Assembly (NCBI GenBank): GCA_004123355.1
Contig: SCHM01000004.1
Location: forward strand, 1,550,001-1,614,000
DNA length: 64,000 bases
From: Amphirosellinia nigrospora
Taxonomy: Eukaryota > Ascomycota > Sordariomycetes > Xylariales > Xylariaceae
Direction: 5' to 3'
Position numbers and translations under genes: made by a program. This document shows, piece after piece, positions 47,305-59,916 of the stretch. The notes under the pieces were generated by a model. That model was not told the origin of the DNA and did not search any database. It saw only the letters and a program-made list of their open reading frames with translations. The stretch's first letter is position 1, and the number at the start of each line of letters is the position of its first letter.

Positions 47305-48055
47305 TGTTCCATCACAACTTTGGAAGGTGAGAGGAAGTAATATGCATGTATGGCCGGGAGCTGTTTTACATTCCCAAATAAACAAAGCGAAAAGATATTA
47401 TGGCGTCACCACCACCACCTACCACCACCATCATCACCACTAGTGACGGCCCACGCAACCCTCAAGAATACATCCCTTTCATCCCACAACAGACATAGTG
47501 AAGCAGCCCAGCAAGCCCCGATACAATTACCCAGACCTTTCACACCTCAATACTGCAGAACGGCGCTATTCGACAACTCTACGTCCCCCACAGGGAGCGT
47601 TCTAACATACGCGATAGCCTTGAAGTTCATAACGTATAGTAGCCAAAAACCATACTTACAGGTTGTAAGTACAACTCTAATACAACTCCGAACTGGTAAC
47701 CTTGCTTGGACAGCGCGCTAGGTTAGCGCGCTTCCCCGCATTGTGGTCTAGGTATACATTACCTCGGCAACTGCCTATCTAGGCCATTCCAGCGAGCTCA
47801 ACGGTAATGATGGCAGAGCCGCTACGGATCATATTAGATAGAACTTTGACGCACTAATGCTTCGTCAAGAATTTATATCTCTTCTCATCGTTCTAAGTCA
47901 TGTTATGACCAACTAGTCTTTTAGAACTATGAACTTACAACTAGTATTCTCGGCTATAAAGTCTCCCCGCCACACTCACTAGTTTGCAACTTTTGAAGTA
48001 TTTTAAAAAAGAATATTGCTACTAAACGCGAAGTAGCACGCGACCATATTGCAAT
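47305..48055. other. Intergenic region with a perfect hairpin
   Basis: A CACCACCACC-type tract lies near 47407-47440, and a perfect 9-bp inverted repeat AGCGCGCTA-GGT-TAGCGCGCT at 47712-47732. No gene seen. It includes the promoter of the SDR gene. Confidence 0.45.
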
Positions 48056-49243
48056 ATGCCCATTCATAATGGATTACTCCTCGCGAGGGCTTCACCGCCG
48101 ACCCGGTGTTCAAGCTACTTGGCCGAACTGCGATGAACCCTATGCTACTCCTGCCCGCATTTCTACTTGCCAAATTCACCAAGAGAGGCGAGGATTTCAC
48201 CATGCTACACCCTACGGCATTCTCTCGCTTCAAGACGATATTTTACGTTGCGCTTGTACGGTACTTAAGCAAGAAGTTATCGAACGGCGTGACCAACAGC
48301 TGGACTGACGACAAGTACAACTGGCCCCAAGAGGTGGCCGTAGTTACCGGCGGCGCAGGTGGGATCGGTGGTCACGTTGTCAAGTTACTGGCAGAACGGG
48401 GCGTGAAGGTTGTGGTACTAGATATCCAGGCCATGACATATGAGGCGGGTGAGTAACCCAGTACCGTCCGTGGCGAGAGAGTTGAGCTCATATACAATCA
48501 CAGGCCCAAATGTGCATTACTTCAAATGCGATATCACCTCGACTGCCAGCCTAGCAGAGGTAGCCAAGGAAGTCCGCGCCAAGGTCGGCGAGCCTACCAT
48601 CCTGGTTAACAACGCCGGCGTTGCCCGGGGCAAGACTATTCTCGAAACCACCGAGAAGGATCTCAAGTTCACGTTTGATGTCAACACGTTTGCGCATTAC
48701 AACACGGTCAAGGAGTTTCTGCCCTTCATGATCAAGAAGAACCACGGCATGGTCGTGACAGTTGCGAGCTACGCGGCGTGGTTGACTGTGCCCAACATGG
48801 TGGATTACTCTATGTCTAAGACAGCGGCGCACGCATTCCACGAGGGGCTGTCAGCCGAGCTGAAGACGAGGTATAACGCACCCAAGGTCAGGACCATCAT
48901 AGTCAACCAAGGCTACACCAAGACGCCCTTGTTCGAGGGCTATCACAACAACTCGCCCTTCCTGGTGCCCGCTCTCGAGCCGGAATCCGTAGCGGACGCC
49001 ATATGCCGGCAAATCTTCACCGGCCGCAGCGGGCAGGTCATCACGCCGACTTTTGGAAGGTTCTTGCAACTAATCCAAGCCCTCCCCCATTGGCATACCT
49101 ATGGTGTTAGGACGAAAGGCCAGAATATTATGACCAATTGGAAAGGCAGGCAGGTGGTGGAAGATCTGGATAGCTATTACGCGGACAAAGATAAGGCGCC
49201 CAATCCTGAAGAAAGTACTGTTCTTGTGCCAGAAGAGAATTGA
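48056..49243 (+). CDS. Short-chain dehydrogenase/reductase (RDH10/17beta-HSD11-like)
   Basis: NAD(P)-dependent oxidoreductase of the classical SDR type with an N-terminal hydrophobic leader, as in lipid-droplet or ER retinol/steroid dehydrogenases. The start MPIHNGLL is followed, after a one-base slip near 48075, by GFTADPVFKLLGRTAMNPM. Then come TGGAGGIGGHVVKLLAERG (dinucleotide-binding), intron 48449-48503 (55 nt, GTGAGT...TCACAG), FKCDITSTASLAEV, LVNNAGVARGK, catalytic Ser region VASYAAWLTVPNMVDYSMSK (YxxxK), and VNQGYTKTPLF. The end is ESTVLVPEEN-stop. About 375 residues. Substrate likely a lipid alcohol or ketone; inferred only from family. Confidence 0.88.
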
Positions 49244-50759
49244 GGGGGGTATCCAGCACGCCTCTATTTAGAAGCCGTAGGGAAGGGTAGCAACTCGTAG
49301 TACTGTATTTTTATATATTTTGAAACCTAGAAATATTTTTTGTATCCTGACATGGAGGTCTAGTTTATTTCAAGATACGCATACTGGCTAGGGTTATTAT
49401 TATGCGACAATACCAAGTTGAGGATGCTGCGCTACCTACTTGACGAGTGTCGGATGGCTGTAAACTGTATGGCTACTTACGCTCTCCCGAGAGCCGTACA
49501 GTTACATACTGGGGGCGGCCTAAGTTGTGACGCTACACGGTGCCAGAAGGGGGTGCCAGTTGTGCGATAACTGCTCAAGAAAGATACCGATCCCAATCCA
49601 AAGGACACACACTTGAGTAGAGAGACGCAATATCCAATGTCTTGGTATGGGATTCTCAATATCCTCCTCTCATTATCTCTGGCCAACTCTATAACTCACG
49701 TGAGTACTAGAAAGCTCGTTCTCTAATATATGTTCCCTGTACGCTTCGTTTCCAGCCCTCCAGAACCGCAACCGTAGCCTAGGCTCTCCCGAGCATCATC
49801 CTGATTAGTAAGTTCGCTTCCTCATAGTTGTCTCAGGAATAACCATAGCTCCATCCTAGTTGTTCTTATGTGCTTTGTCTCATACGGATAAGCCACAAGT
49901 TACGGGGCTACAAGCCACCTCAAGTCCTAGATAGTTAAATAGCCTCCGACCCTCTCTCCATCAGTTTGAGACATACAGAGGCAGAAGAAAAGCGTATTGG
50001 TTGAAATAGTCTTATGTAGCACGGGCCCTTCTAGAAATCCTGCGAAGAGGAAGTCTCTGAATTCGTCCATAAAAAAAGGGTTGTAGGTGAACTTGCATTG
50101 TAGAGAGAAGCTGGAAACTGAGGCCCTCCAGACTTAAAGAGATTATTAGTTAAATAAAATCTTAAATTCTAGGCACTTCAACACAAACCCTTATCGTAGC
50201 TTATTATCTCTGACTGAAGCTATCGCGAAAAAAAAAATCCAAACTCATTTAAAGGCACGGTGGGTCTTAGAACGCCATAGAAACGCCCACGAAAGCTAAT
50301 AATATTATGTATATGTATGTATTAATATGTATTTATTTATTTAAATATATATCACTATATAGCTATATAAACCGACGTAAACAAGAAGTTTTAATTACAA
50401 ATAATTGCTACATTTTATATAAAATAAAAAGAATAGGTTTATTTTTAATGATAATAGGTTAATCTCATAATCCGTCGTAACAAAGACATTAATAAATGAT
50501 ATTTTATAAGACAGAACAACAACATCACAAAGCAAAAGATGGATAAGATCAAAGCAGCTGTCATAAATCAATGCGATAGTTTAGACCCAATCAGAAAATT
50601 TAACTGAATATAAATAATTCAGATGATTCTATCATCCTCGGCTTCTCATTCAAAAACAATTCTTAATACACTAACCCAACCCCAAAATTCGACAGTCTTT
50701 ACGTACCTAACAGCTCCTATCCTTTTAAATTTGGTCACCAGCACCCTATTTACACGAAA
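49244..50759. other. AT-rich gene-free island
   Basis: After the SDR 3' flank the sequence becomes strongly AT-rich (especially 50130-50640, with TATGTATTTATTT-type runs) and has no coding frame. Typical of RIP-degraded repeat DNA, though no intact element is recognised here. Confidence 0.5.
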
Positions 50760-50885
50760 ATGAGTGAAGCAAAGAAACACAAGTCATACGTGACTTACCT
50801 CCAATTAAAGAAGATCCCCATGCTCGGCTTCAGCAAAGACGAGAGCAAACCCGGCGCATTCAAAGATCCCGAGACCGCCGCCTAA
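50760..50885 (+). CDS. 41-residue ORF in an AT-rich island
   Basis: ATG at 50760, TAA at 50883-50885. The peptide starts MSEAKKHKSYVTYLQLKK and ends FKDPETAA. It is lysine-rich with no signal peptide or membrane segment. The ORF is clearly GC-richer than the sequence on both sides and is preceded by a pyrimidine-rich leader with CACC just upstream, like a fungal 5' UTR. It is too short to judge by homology without searching. It may be a real small protein gene or an exon fragment. Confidence 0.4.
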   Translation: MSEAKKHKSYVTYLQLKKIPMLGFSKDESKPGAFKDPETAA

Positions 50886-51500
50886 AATACGATATCAAGC
50901 ATGGGTTATACTCAAGATTTCAATGGTGCATACCTAATTCATTAGTACTCAAATGATGAGATTTCTCTCAAGGTTGTATTGGGCTATTCGACCTACAACA
51001 TTGGACTTGGCGGAATTCAATCCTCAAGCATACAAGCATAAAAACCCCCAAAAAACCACATAGCTCAATTTAATCATAGAGTAAATAAATAATATTTAAT
51101 AAATCTTTACTTAGTATAATCTTACTTCTCACAGCTATTTTTAATCGTCGTTTATACGGTATCAAGACATCTATAAACATCTATTTCAAGGCTACCCGGC
51201 AAAGGCATACCCTGAAACAAGCCACACAATATATAGTCGAACGCCACTGCATCATACCCCATTATGTCTTAAACATCAAGCTACAGAGGTATTCTTGTTC
51301 CTGTTTCACTTTCATTTATTATAAGGACAAAACCCTACTAATTCACCATAGCAGGATTGTGCCAGGAAAGGTACTAGGAGGTACCTACTCTAGACCTTCA
51401 TGACGCCCTGAGCTTTAGTTATGATCATCTCTGATACATGTTGAACAATGCAACAAAGAACGTGCCTTGCTAGTTAGCGACAATCCCTTTCTAGACAAAG
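50886..51500. other. AT-rich intergenic stretch
   Basis: No coding frame. It leads into the target duplication of the second solo LTR. Confidence 0.45.
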
Positions 51501-51874
51501 TGTCACAAGGGCTCTGATTGAGGGCTTGGAATAGGTTCAATTTTGAGTAATAAACGACTATGGTGCCAAAGGGGCCATATAGATCTAGGTTTCCTGTCCC
51601 TTTCGAGGGGGAATTCGAGTCCTTTTATGCTCAGAATTCCCTTCCTTTCCTTTCCTTTCCTCTACGGGACCGAAAGGTAAGACCTCTGTAGCCGGTGAGG
51701 CGAGTGTCTCGGTGTTCGAGTTCAGCTCGGTATCTGCTTTTGAGACTCACGATAACCTCGTGCGACTGACTTATCCTCGTACGACTGCCACAGCCTCGTA
51801 GGGTAGTATCTTGCGAACTCCGTGTGGGACCCTGTGTGGCACTGTATTGCGCACTGACCAGGATCCGTGTGACA
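51501..51874 (-). mobile_element. Solo LTR of a retrotransposon, copy 2
   Basis: A 374-bp fossil, the same element as at 30406-30765 but inverted. The ends are TGTCACAAGG / CCGTGTGACA with a perfect 5-bp target duplication CAAAG (51496-51500 and 51875-51879). The GGAAA purine tract and the blocks around GGTGCCAAAGGGGCC and GACCGAAAGGTAAGACC are shared. It differs from copy 1 by a small internal length change and scattered substitutions. No internal region is adjacent. Confidence 0.85.
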
Positions 51875-52700
51875 CAAAGGCATTGTGCATTGCCTAAGGA
51901 TCCCGCCAACACTAATCAATTTTCAGTTGGTCGAATCAACTATGCCTAATCTTGACTGTTCATCCGCAGTGTGAAGGGAATGGGATTCATGGGTGAAGAT
52001 ATGATAACTATTAAGTCACTGATAGGTAATAATATGATGATGATCTTAACTATTAAGTCATTTCACACGAGTAGGTAGACAAGATAATATCACTTTAGGG
52101 GGGCGCTGGCTAGTTGAACAAAAGATACACGGTATTTTCTCTCAACCTACCATCATGTAAGTAGCTCACACAAGTGATACGATTTCAGGGTCAGGGGTGA
52201 CATAAATGGAGTACGGTTAGGACCTTGTTGGGCGGTTGGCATCGCGTACTTGATACCTTGGCGTGGGCAGTTGTGACATGCTTGCTTTGGAAAGCGCAGA
52301 TATGTCTGCTATTGAATGATGTAATATAAAGTTAGGTAACTGCTAAGTCAAAAGCGACTTAACTTGCTATGCCCTGCTGCCGGCGTAGATACCGAGGAAA
52401 TAGAACACGCACACCTGAAGCTTGAACTTGGATGCGTTTATAAATATATATACATGTCCAACAAGTAATGATACATTGACCTTTTTGTCTAGATATCGGG
52501 CTCTCAATCCGACTGCAAACCACCAGTCCGCCGCCGACCAGCACCAGAGCCGCCGAGTAATGAAAAATTGTACAGTAGGTATGAGGACACTATGCTTCAT
52601 TTAATACAGGCTAGGGTATTGCGTACCTTCTTTGACTCCAATTCACAAGACCAGACAAGAAATAAATAAAACATGAAAAAAGGCCGATGCTATTCTTTTT
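51875..52700. other. Intergenic region, no gene seen
   Basis: Contains an imperfect duplicate ATAATATGATGATGAT...ACTATTAAGTCA pair near 52000-52065 and the probable PMR1 3' UTR. The short ORFs at 52359-52604 mirror each other on the two strands. Confidence 0.4.
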
Positions 52701-55700
52701 CTATACTGCAAAGCTGTAACTGCCGCCGAGCCGTTTCCGCCCATACCTGTACCATTTCCTCGCCTCATCTGCCCAGAACACCGAGCTCGCCAGAATTACC
52801 AACCGTATAAGATCAACAAGACCGAGAGCCTCGGTCTGAAAGACTTCTTGGAGCCATGGAAAGTAAATGACGAGTAATTGGCCGGCCAGGCTTAGCGCCA
52901 CGGCCCAGTTGAAAAGAACGTTAGAGAACAGCCCGACCTCGCCCCGGAATATGGACTTGCTCTCAGACCTGCATGAGAGCGCGTTAAACATGTCGAAAAG
53001 CACGAAACACGTAAAAGTCATAGTGGTGTCGCGTCGAGTGACTTCGCCGTCCGCCAGCATCTCGTGATAATACACAATCATCGTGCCGGCCATGATGATT
53101 GCGGCTGATGTCAAGACACGTGTGATTAAAGACTGGGTCAGTACTGGCTCGTTGCGAGAGCGAGGTGGTCGAGACATAACGTCAGGGTCAACTTTCTCTA
53201 CGCCAAGGGATTGGGCTGGAGGGCCGTCCATTATGATATCTACGTTGGATTAGTAATGACGGTGAATAGGGTTTGAAACAGATCACCTACTGATCCAGAG
53301 AATCTGCATAGCGTTTAGGGGTGTCTTGAACCCCAGACAGGTGCAGAGAAAGACTAGTGTTAGGCTGGCTACGCTAGTGCTGAGCTGGAAAGTAATGAAG
53401 TTCTGGATGTTATTGAAAATCCCTTTTCCCTCCTCAATGGAATGTAAGATAGTTGAGAAGTCGTCATCTGTGAGAATCATGTCAGATGCCTCCTTAGCAA
53501 CATCAGTGCCATGCATCCCCATGGAAATGCCGATATCCGCCCGCTTTAATGCCGGCGCGTCATTAACACCATCACCAGTCATAGCCACGATATCGCCGCG
53601 TGCTTGCAGAGCCCGGATGATCTTTAACTTGTGGTCTGGGTTGGTGCGTGCGAAGATCGTTGTTGTTTGCATTGCTGCCCCAAGTTCATCCTCAGTCATG
53701 CTGTCTACTTCATCGCCCGTAAGTACAGGCTTCACGGATGCCTGGTTTGCTGTGTGTTCCCGAGGAGTCGCAATTTGCATACCAAGCTGCCTCCCTATAG
53801 CCAGTGCAGTGGTGGCAGAGTCGCCCGTGATCATGATAACCTTCACGCCGCCACGCATGAGTTTTCGGATCGAGCGAGCTACGCCTGGCCTCGGCGGGTC
53901 GCTCATGCCTACCAACCCAGCGAAAACTAAGCCTCGATATAATTCCTCACCATGATTTGGTAATGGGCTCTGGTTCCCATCTCGAACGACAGGCGTACTG
54001 CTTCGAGAAAGCGGACCCAGTGCTACCGCTCTACCCCGTGGTGTCCTACTAATAGAACCACTTGCGAAAGCTAAGACACGCAGCCCCGTCTCTGCCATAT
54101 TCTCGGCTGCTTGAAGGGCTTCGTTACGCCGCTGAGAATCCATAATAACTTCACGACCGTCTGGTGTAAGATATGAATCACAGACATCCAACACCTTGTC
54201 AATTGCGCCCTTCACATAAGCGTATTCCTTCTCGCTGTTGCCAGGCTGTGTCCCAATCACAACGCCCATCCACTTTCTTTCCGAACTGAATGGTAGTTCG
54301 GCGGTACGAGGCCCAATGGACTCCCTCACGTCATGCTCCTTGTACCTGTCGAGAAGATCCAGCATAGCGACGTCCGTCGGCTGTCCTACCCATCGTGTGT
54401 GAGAGGTGAAGTCTCTGCTCTGAGCATCAGATAGCACGGGTTTCGTCCCATGGGCCATACGAGCGTTATTGGCTATGTTGCCAATACGTAGTATTTGTAG
54501 TGCCGCAACATCCGGTGTCTTCTCAGCTGCGACATCATCTGAATCTACATCTATAGGCGCTTTTGATCCGAAATACCACATTTTGGTAGTGGTCATGTGA
54601 TTCAATGTCAAAGTTCCCGTCTTATCAGAACAAACAACATTAACAGAGCCTAGGGTTTCCACACTCGGCATCTTTCGAACTATGGCATTATGTTTTGCCA
54701 TTCGATGGACACCTAACGCTAGGGTGACGGTCACAATGATAGGGAGGCCCTCGGGAATCGCGGCCACAGCTAGTGAGATGGATATAGTGAAAAGATCAAG
54801 CAACTTTTTCCCTTGCAACAAGCCGGCAATTGAGATAAGTGCAATGATTCCAAATGATATTTGGCTTAATTGTTGCCCCAGCTGGTCCATGTTAACTTGC
54901 AGAGGTGAACGTGGGCTCTCAGTGCCCGATACACTCGCAGCAATTGTGCCGAAGTGCGTTTCACTACCAGTTGCAAATACAATGCCTTGCCCGTGTCCGG
55001 ATTTGACGAGTGTCCCCATGTATGCAATGTTGTTTATATCCTGATTGCGCACGTCTTCTTTTGAATCGCCGTGGTATGAAGGAGGAGCGAGAACGGAAGG
55101 GCTTGGATGGCGCAAATTACTCGGGTTGGGAATAGATGGCGAATAAGCACGGCGAGATCTCACGTCCGACGTCATCCTTAATGGCTCATTTTCCCCAGTG
55201 AGATTGGACTCGTCGATTGTCAAATCGGCTGCTTTCGTTATCCGAATGTCTGCTGGGATGCGATCACCAGTAGTGAATAAGACTAGATCTCCCGGCACCA
55301 ATTGCGTGGCCATGACCTTCGAAGATGTTGCCTCCATCTGCTCTTCCCCTGGCGTTTCGACGCCGGTGGAGGGATCAGTCTCGCCTTGCCCATTCTCAAC
55401 TGGTGGCCATGTCGAACTCTTGATGCTAGGAGTACCCTTCAAAGGCTGGGCGCGAACTAGGTGAGCATGGTTTGGCACTAAGTGATTGAGTGCCTCTATT
55501 GATTTTTCCGACCGGTACTCCTGCACGAATCCTACTGTAACAACGATGGTAACTGCGACAGTAATGCTAACAGCATCGTCCATATTGCCGACGAAGATAG
55601 ATAGGATGGCGGATATGAGGAGAAGGATGATGAGAGGCTCTCGGAATTGCATAAGGAAGCGCAGCCACAGAGGATCTGGCTCGTCGTGGACAATCTCGTT

Positions 55701-56065
55701 AGGGCCGAAGTCTCCCAGGCGAGAGAGAGCCTCGCTGGGCGTGAGCCCAAAGGTTAAGGAGGTTCGTAAGCGCGTAGCTGTCTCGGCAGGTGTCATGAAG
55801 GCGTATCCATCAGCCACGGACTAGAATCACGGTCCTAATTAGTCACAAATCCTTATTACGCAGTCTAGGGGAACCAGCTGCTGGGGAAACTCACCCTTGA
55901 CTGGGCAGAGGTCGTTCGGACGTGACTTGGACGGGGCGACCTGGAGCGATCAACGTCTCCATTGCTGGTGAGCTCATAATCGCGATCGATGCCGTTGATG
56001 CTCGGCACGGACAAGGGAAGAAGCGAGTCGCCGTTCGGTTCGCGATCGCGCCAGGGCCATGGCAT
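52701..56065 (-). CDS. PMR1: Golgi Ca2+/Mn2+-transporting P-type ATPase
   Basis: P2A-type (SPCA) pump that loads the Golgi with Ca and Mn, about 1,079 residues if it starts at [12 protein letters not shown] (56065); a further in-frame ATG is at 56146. Introns 55821-55894 (74 nt) and 53240-53290 (51 nt, TACTAAT branch) join in phase (...[13 protein letters not shown]; ...[14 protein letters not shown]). Motifs are the N-terminal cation-ATPase domain, [26 protein letters not shown] ([10 protein letters not shown]), PEGLP in M4 (around residue 412), phosphorylation site [13 protein letters not shown] (around 455), the hinge [20 protein letters not shown] (around 807), and the C-terminal membrane helices ending GGSYSFAV. 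No frame slips in over 3.3 kb. In fungi it is commonly a calcineurin-Crz1 target; the crz1 gene lies 30 kb away on the same window. Confidence 0.96.
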
Positions 56066-57469
56066 CTTCAAAAGACGATCTGGAGAATGGGCTATGCAGC
56101 AACACGCAGCGACATGGGGGAAATTCGACACAGGATGGTCAGGCACTCTGTTTTGCGACGAGAGATGAAAGGACTATTTTTTACTAGAAGAAATTCATCC
56201 TCGACAAGAAGGCGGTTTATCGCGAATAGCGGTTGTGCGAGAGGCGACGTAGTGTAGAATAGATCGCCACTCGGTTTGATAATACTTGTAATTAATGAGG
56301 TCGTCGAGGTGTCGCTTGCTGGCTTCTAACTTGTCTAAAAAGATGTGGAACTTTTAGCGTCTTGAAATGGTAATAAACTCAGTCTGTAATCCCTAATGCG
56401 GACTGTAGGAGGTACCTACCTCCTAGTAAAACGTGCACGAGGTAGGTACTTACCTAATCCTTGATTTATGATTAAAACACTTGTACGGAGTACCTCTAGG
56501 CATTAATTACCTACAATCACATACCATCAGTTAGTTGAAACTACCCAGGTAATCTCTTCGATCTTGACAAAAAATATTTACATGATATGAATCCTATAAA
56601 AAACCCAAAGGCTTTTTGCAGGTACATAGCAAGACCTTACACAATATCTATCCAAGCCTATGAAGAAAGACAAATTCAAGCTTATGTGGTATTGCAGGGC
56701 TCAAGAAAAACGCACATCACAAGTTTGTCCTTTCTTGATTTCCAGAGACTCGGAAGTTAATATAAACCGTTTACAGTAAATCTGGTCTCGGAATTAGAAT
56801 GCTGTATCGGATGCGTCGTTCTAGGTACCTCAGGTACGATGATATAAGTACTTGTACCTAGTGGATGCAGGTAGTTTGGCCACTCGCCGTACCTAGATAG
56901 ACTAGCGTCCTGACCAAGAATGATGTGGCCAGTCCGTTTTAGGTAATGAAGCACCCACCAATCAGGGCTCCCGCAGGACCCAGCATACGTCCCCCCAGCC
57001 TCTTGGATTAAGATTTTAGCATGAGATGAGATGAAGGGTTGGCCCGTCCGTTGCTCATCCAGCCGCCGCCCCCTCGTTCTCTCTGCTGTCTACCACTACA
57101 ACAATCACCACAAGCACGTCCTCCACGCCCACCACGCCTACCACTCTGCCTTCGCTCGTGCTTCCCACAACTCTGCGTGTACAATCCATTGTACGGTTGC
57201 TTGCTCTCATCACGCGCAGCGGCGCTTTCTCTTATTGCTCGAGGCGCGGCCTGCCTCACGCGCGGTTCCGCGGCGCCCCCAAAACAACGCGCGCTCCTCT
57301 GTTTACCCCCCATCGTTTCATCATCGTGGCCTGCGCTCGCACCTCTCAGCTTGTAACACTTGCAGCTTAGTGCAGTACTTGTCTTAGCTTTGTCAATTGC
57401 CATTGTCGATTCACTAACATCGCGCCCCTATCGCTCACGCTTCTGCTATTCGTCGTCGTCGCTGTCGCC
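56066..57469. other. Divergent promoter region of PMR1 and RAD21
   Basis: About 1.4 kb. It contains a near-palindromic TAGGAGGTACCTACCTCCTA element around 56406-56426 with nearby GAGGTAGGTACTTACCT. From about 57000 it turns CT/CA-rich, as expected for the RAD21 5' leader. No gene seen. Confidence 0.5.
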
Positions 57470-59453
57470 ATGTTCTACTCCGAGGAGTTGCTCCAGCGGA
57501 GCGGGCCTCTGGCTCGTGTCTGGCTGTCGGCAAACATGCATAAGCTATCCAAGACACATGTCTTGCAGTCCAATCTACCCAACAGTGTCGACGCCATCAT
57601 TCGCCCGAACCAAGCACCGCTGGCGTTGCGACTGAGCGGCCAGTTGCTGCTAGGCGTTGTAAGGATGTACAGTCGAAAGGCTCGCTACTTATTAGACGAT
57701 TGTAACGAAGCCCTGTTGAAGATTAAGATGGTTTGTTTTATCCTCTACTAGTTTTGTGCGGTGCAGATGACTGATTTTATGTTCTAGGCATTCCGTGCTA
57801 CAGGAAATAATGACATACCCGAAAACCTCAACATGCCAAATCGCGAAGCCCTGATGCTGCCCGATCAAATTACACCTGCTGATAACCTCAACATGCTGCC
57901 ACCGCCTGATGCGAATTGGTTACTCAGTCAGATGGAGGATGTGAATCCAACACCTGCCAGCTCAAACGCACGCGGTCGAGGAAGGCCGAGCAACCGTGAT
58001 ATCAACCTGCAGGAAGATTTTAACAATAGTCAGTTCTTGCATGAAGATAACATGGATGAAGATGAGCTTGCCCTCGCGCCCATGGATGATTTGGAACTTG
58101 AACTAGATTTCGGGATGGATCTAGACGAAAGACCACGTATGGACAAAAGCATTGAAATGGGTCGAGATGCCCCGCTCCGCGACCCGTCGAGGATGACATC
58201 TTCAGCGAATTGGATATCGCACCCGTCCTAAAGGCGCTGATGTCGAGCAGACTATGGATTTAGATTTTGGTGATGATGGGATCAGGATTGCGGATGCCGA
58301 TGGTGACGTACAAATGGACGACGATCTTCACTTTGATATTGGTGACCAATCTGCCATGCCGAGATGGGCGGTATTCCTCGATAGACCGTGCGCGTATCTC
58401 AGAGTCGCCGCTCTCAGATATTGATGAAAATACGGCTAGGGATGTGGAGGAATGGACGCGCCTGAACAACACGAGCATATATGAACCGGGATACGAACCC
58501 GAAGAACCTGAGCCACAACCACAAAAGAAATCAAAGAAGCGCAGGATCTTCGGCCTTGATCCGGCCACACAACTTACTAGTGCTCATATTAAAGAACAAC
58601 AACAGAACCATGATAACATTCTCAAGGCTCCTAACTTTATCTCCCGAGACCCGTATCTGCTCGCTTTAGTCGAACTCAAGAACAGCGGGAATTTCGTTAC
58701 CAACATCATGGGCGGCGGCCGCACTAAAACTTGGGCACCTGAGCTGCGATCCATGTTAACTTTAGACTCCATTAGGCCGGCAAACGATCTCAAGCGAAAG
58801 CGCGACAGTGGGGTTGCTGATCTGGGTAGCGAAGAGGAACAAGGCAATTCTAAATCACCTCGTCTTGAGATAGGTGAAGACGAGGATATGCTCGGTATGC
58901 CGGACACAAGTCTTGGTGACCGTAGCATCGCACCCGATGGGACGATTCTAGAAATCCCCGCGGATGAAGGGATCGTACCTAATCATGACGATGATATTCA
59001 TCACCCGCGCGACGAGAGCATGAACCCAGCATTCGATGAGACAATTGCGCCTCTCGTACACCCAGCCGACAGCGGCCCCGTATCGCTAGGTACTAAGCAT
59101 GCTGTACACGTACTTCGGGATTTATTCGGGGCCGAAGCAGCCACCGACGAGGAGAAACGCAGAAAACCGGCCGTATTCCAGGAATTGCTCCCCGAAGGAA
59201 GGGCCACGAAAGCAGATGCGACCAAGATGTTCTTTGAATGCTTAGTACTTGCAACCAAAGATGCCATCAAGGTCGAGCAAAAGAGGGCGGGCTAGGCGGC
59301 ACAATCCGAGTGCGCGGAAAGCGCGGGCTTTGGGGAGCCTGGGCCGAGAAAGAAGCTGGTGGTGAAATGGCGGCACAGCAGCAAGAGGACGAGGTCATCA
59401 CGGCTCTACCTGTAATAGCCAGTTCATCACGCCCCGTCGCTGCAACTGCATAA
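57470..59453 (+). CDS. RAD21: Cohesin kleisin subunit Rad21/Scc1
   Basis: Links Smc1 and Smc3 in the cohesin ring. The start MFYSEELLQRSGPLARVWLS is the conserved Rad21/Rec8 N-terminal domain, continuing MHKLSKTHVLQ, SGQLLLGVVRMYSRKARYLL and DCNEALLKIKM. Intron 57731-57787 then joins to AFRATGNNDIPENL. The middle is acidic (MDLDERPRMDKS, DLDFGDDGIRIADADGD). A basic NLS-like PQPQKKSKKRR lies near 58520. The C-terminal winged helix ends FFECLVLATKDAIKVEQ, then RVRGKRGLWGAWAEKEA. Four single-base slips (near 58188, 58225, 58355-58375 and 59283) interrupt the frame in an essential gene, so sequence errors are much more likely than loss of function. A mitotic rather than meiotic (Rec8) type is judged from the N-terminus. 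Confidence 0.92.
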
Positions 59454-59881
59454 AATTATTTTCATGTCTCCTTGAGTCCACTGGACAGAGCTCCGCGGCT
59501 TGGCTAGAGGACGACCTGTTCTTGTACAAATTTGTTGATTTCCTTAGGAATGGGCATTGATGGGCGAATGGCGTATGGGAGTCCCGGCGTGCAGGATGAC
59601 TGGGAAATACCATGATTGTGGGCTGCAGATATCCGGATGTAAAATTACTATCGGCGCTTGCGTTGAGTGTGTCAGAAGCGTGTTCAAGTTTCTAGAGGTA
59701 GTTACTCAGGCACGATGGATGACTAACTAGGTAGGGTTGGGAGGTTTAGAGAGTCATGCATGTTACATATACGCTAAGTATAGGTTTACTTGCATACTTA
59801 AGGTAGGTAGTAGGTACCTCTTAGAATAGGTTTTACCATCCAGAATCGCAATGGGAATCCAACCTGAGCCACGCCGCTTTT

Positions 59882-59916
<35 letters not shown>

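Noticed and set aside
53326-55824. Long plus-strand ORFs opposite PMR1
   Set aside because: Antisense shadows of a clean P-type ATPase frame.
57470-59453. RAD21 as a pseudogene
   Set aside because: The N- and C-terminal domains and acidic middle are fully conserved in sequence. Only isolated one-base slips interrupt them, and the gene is essential.
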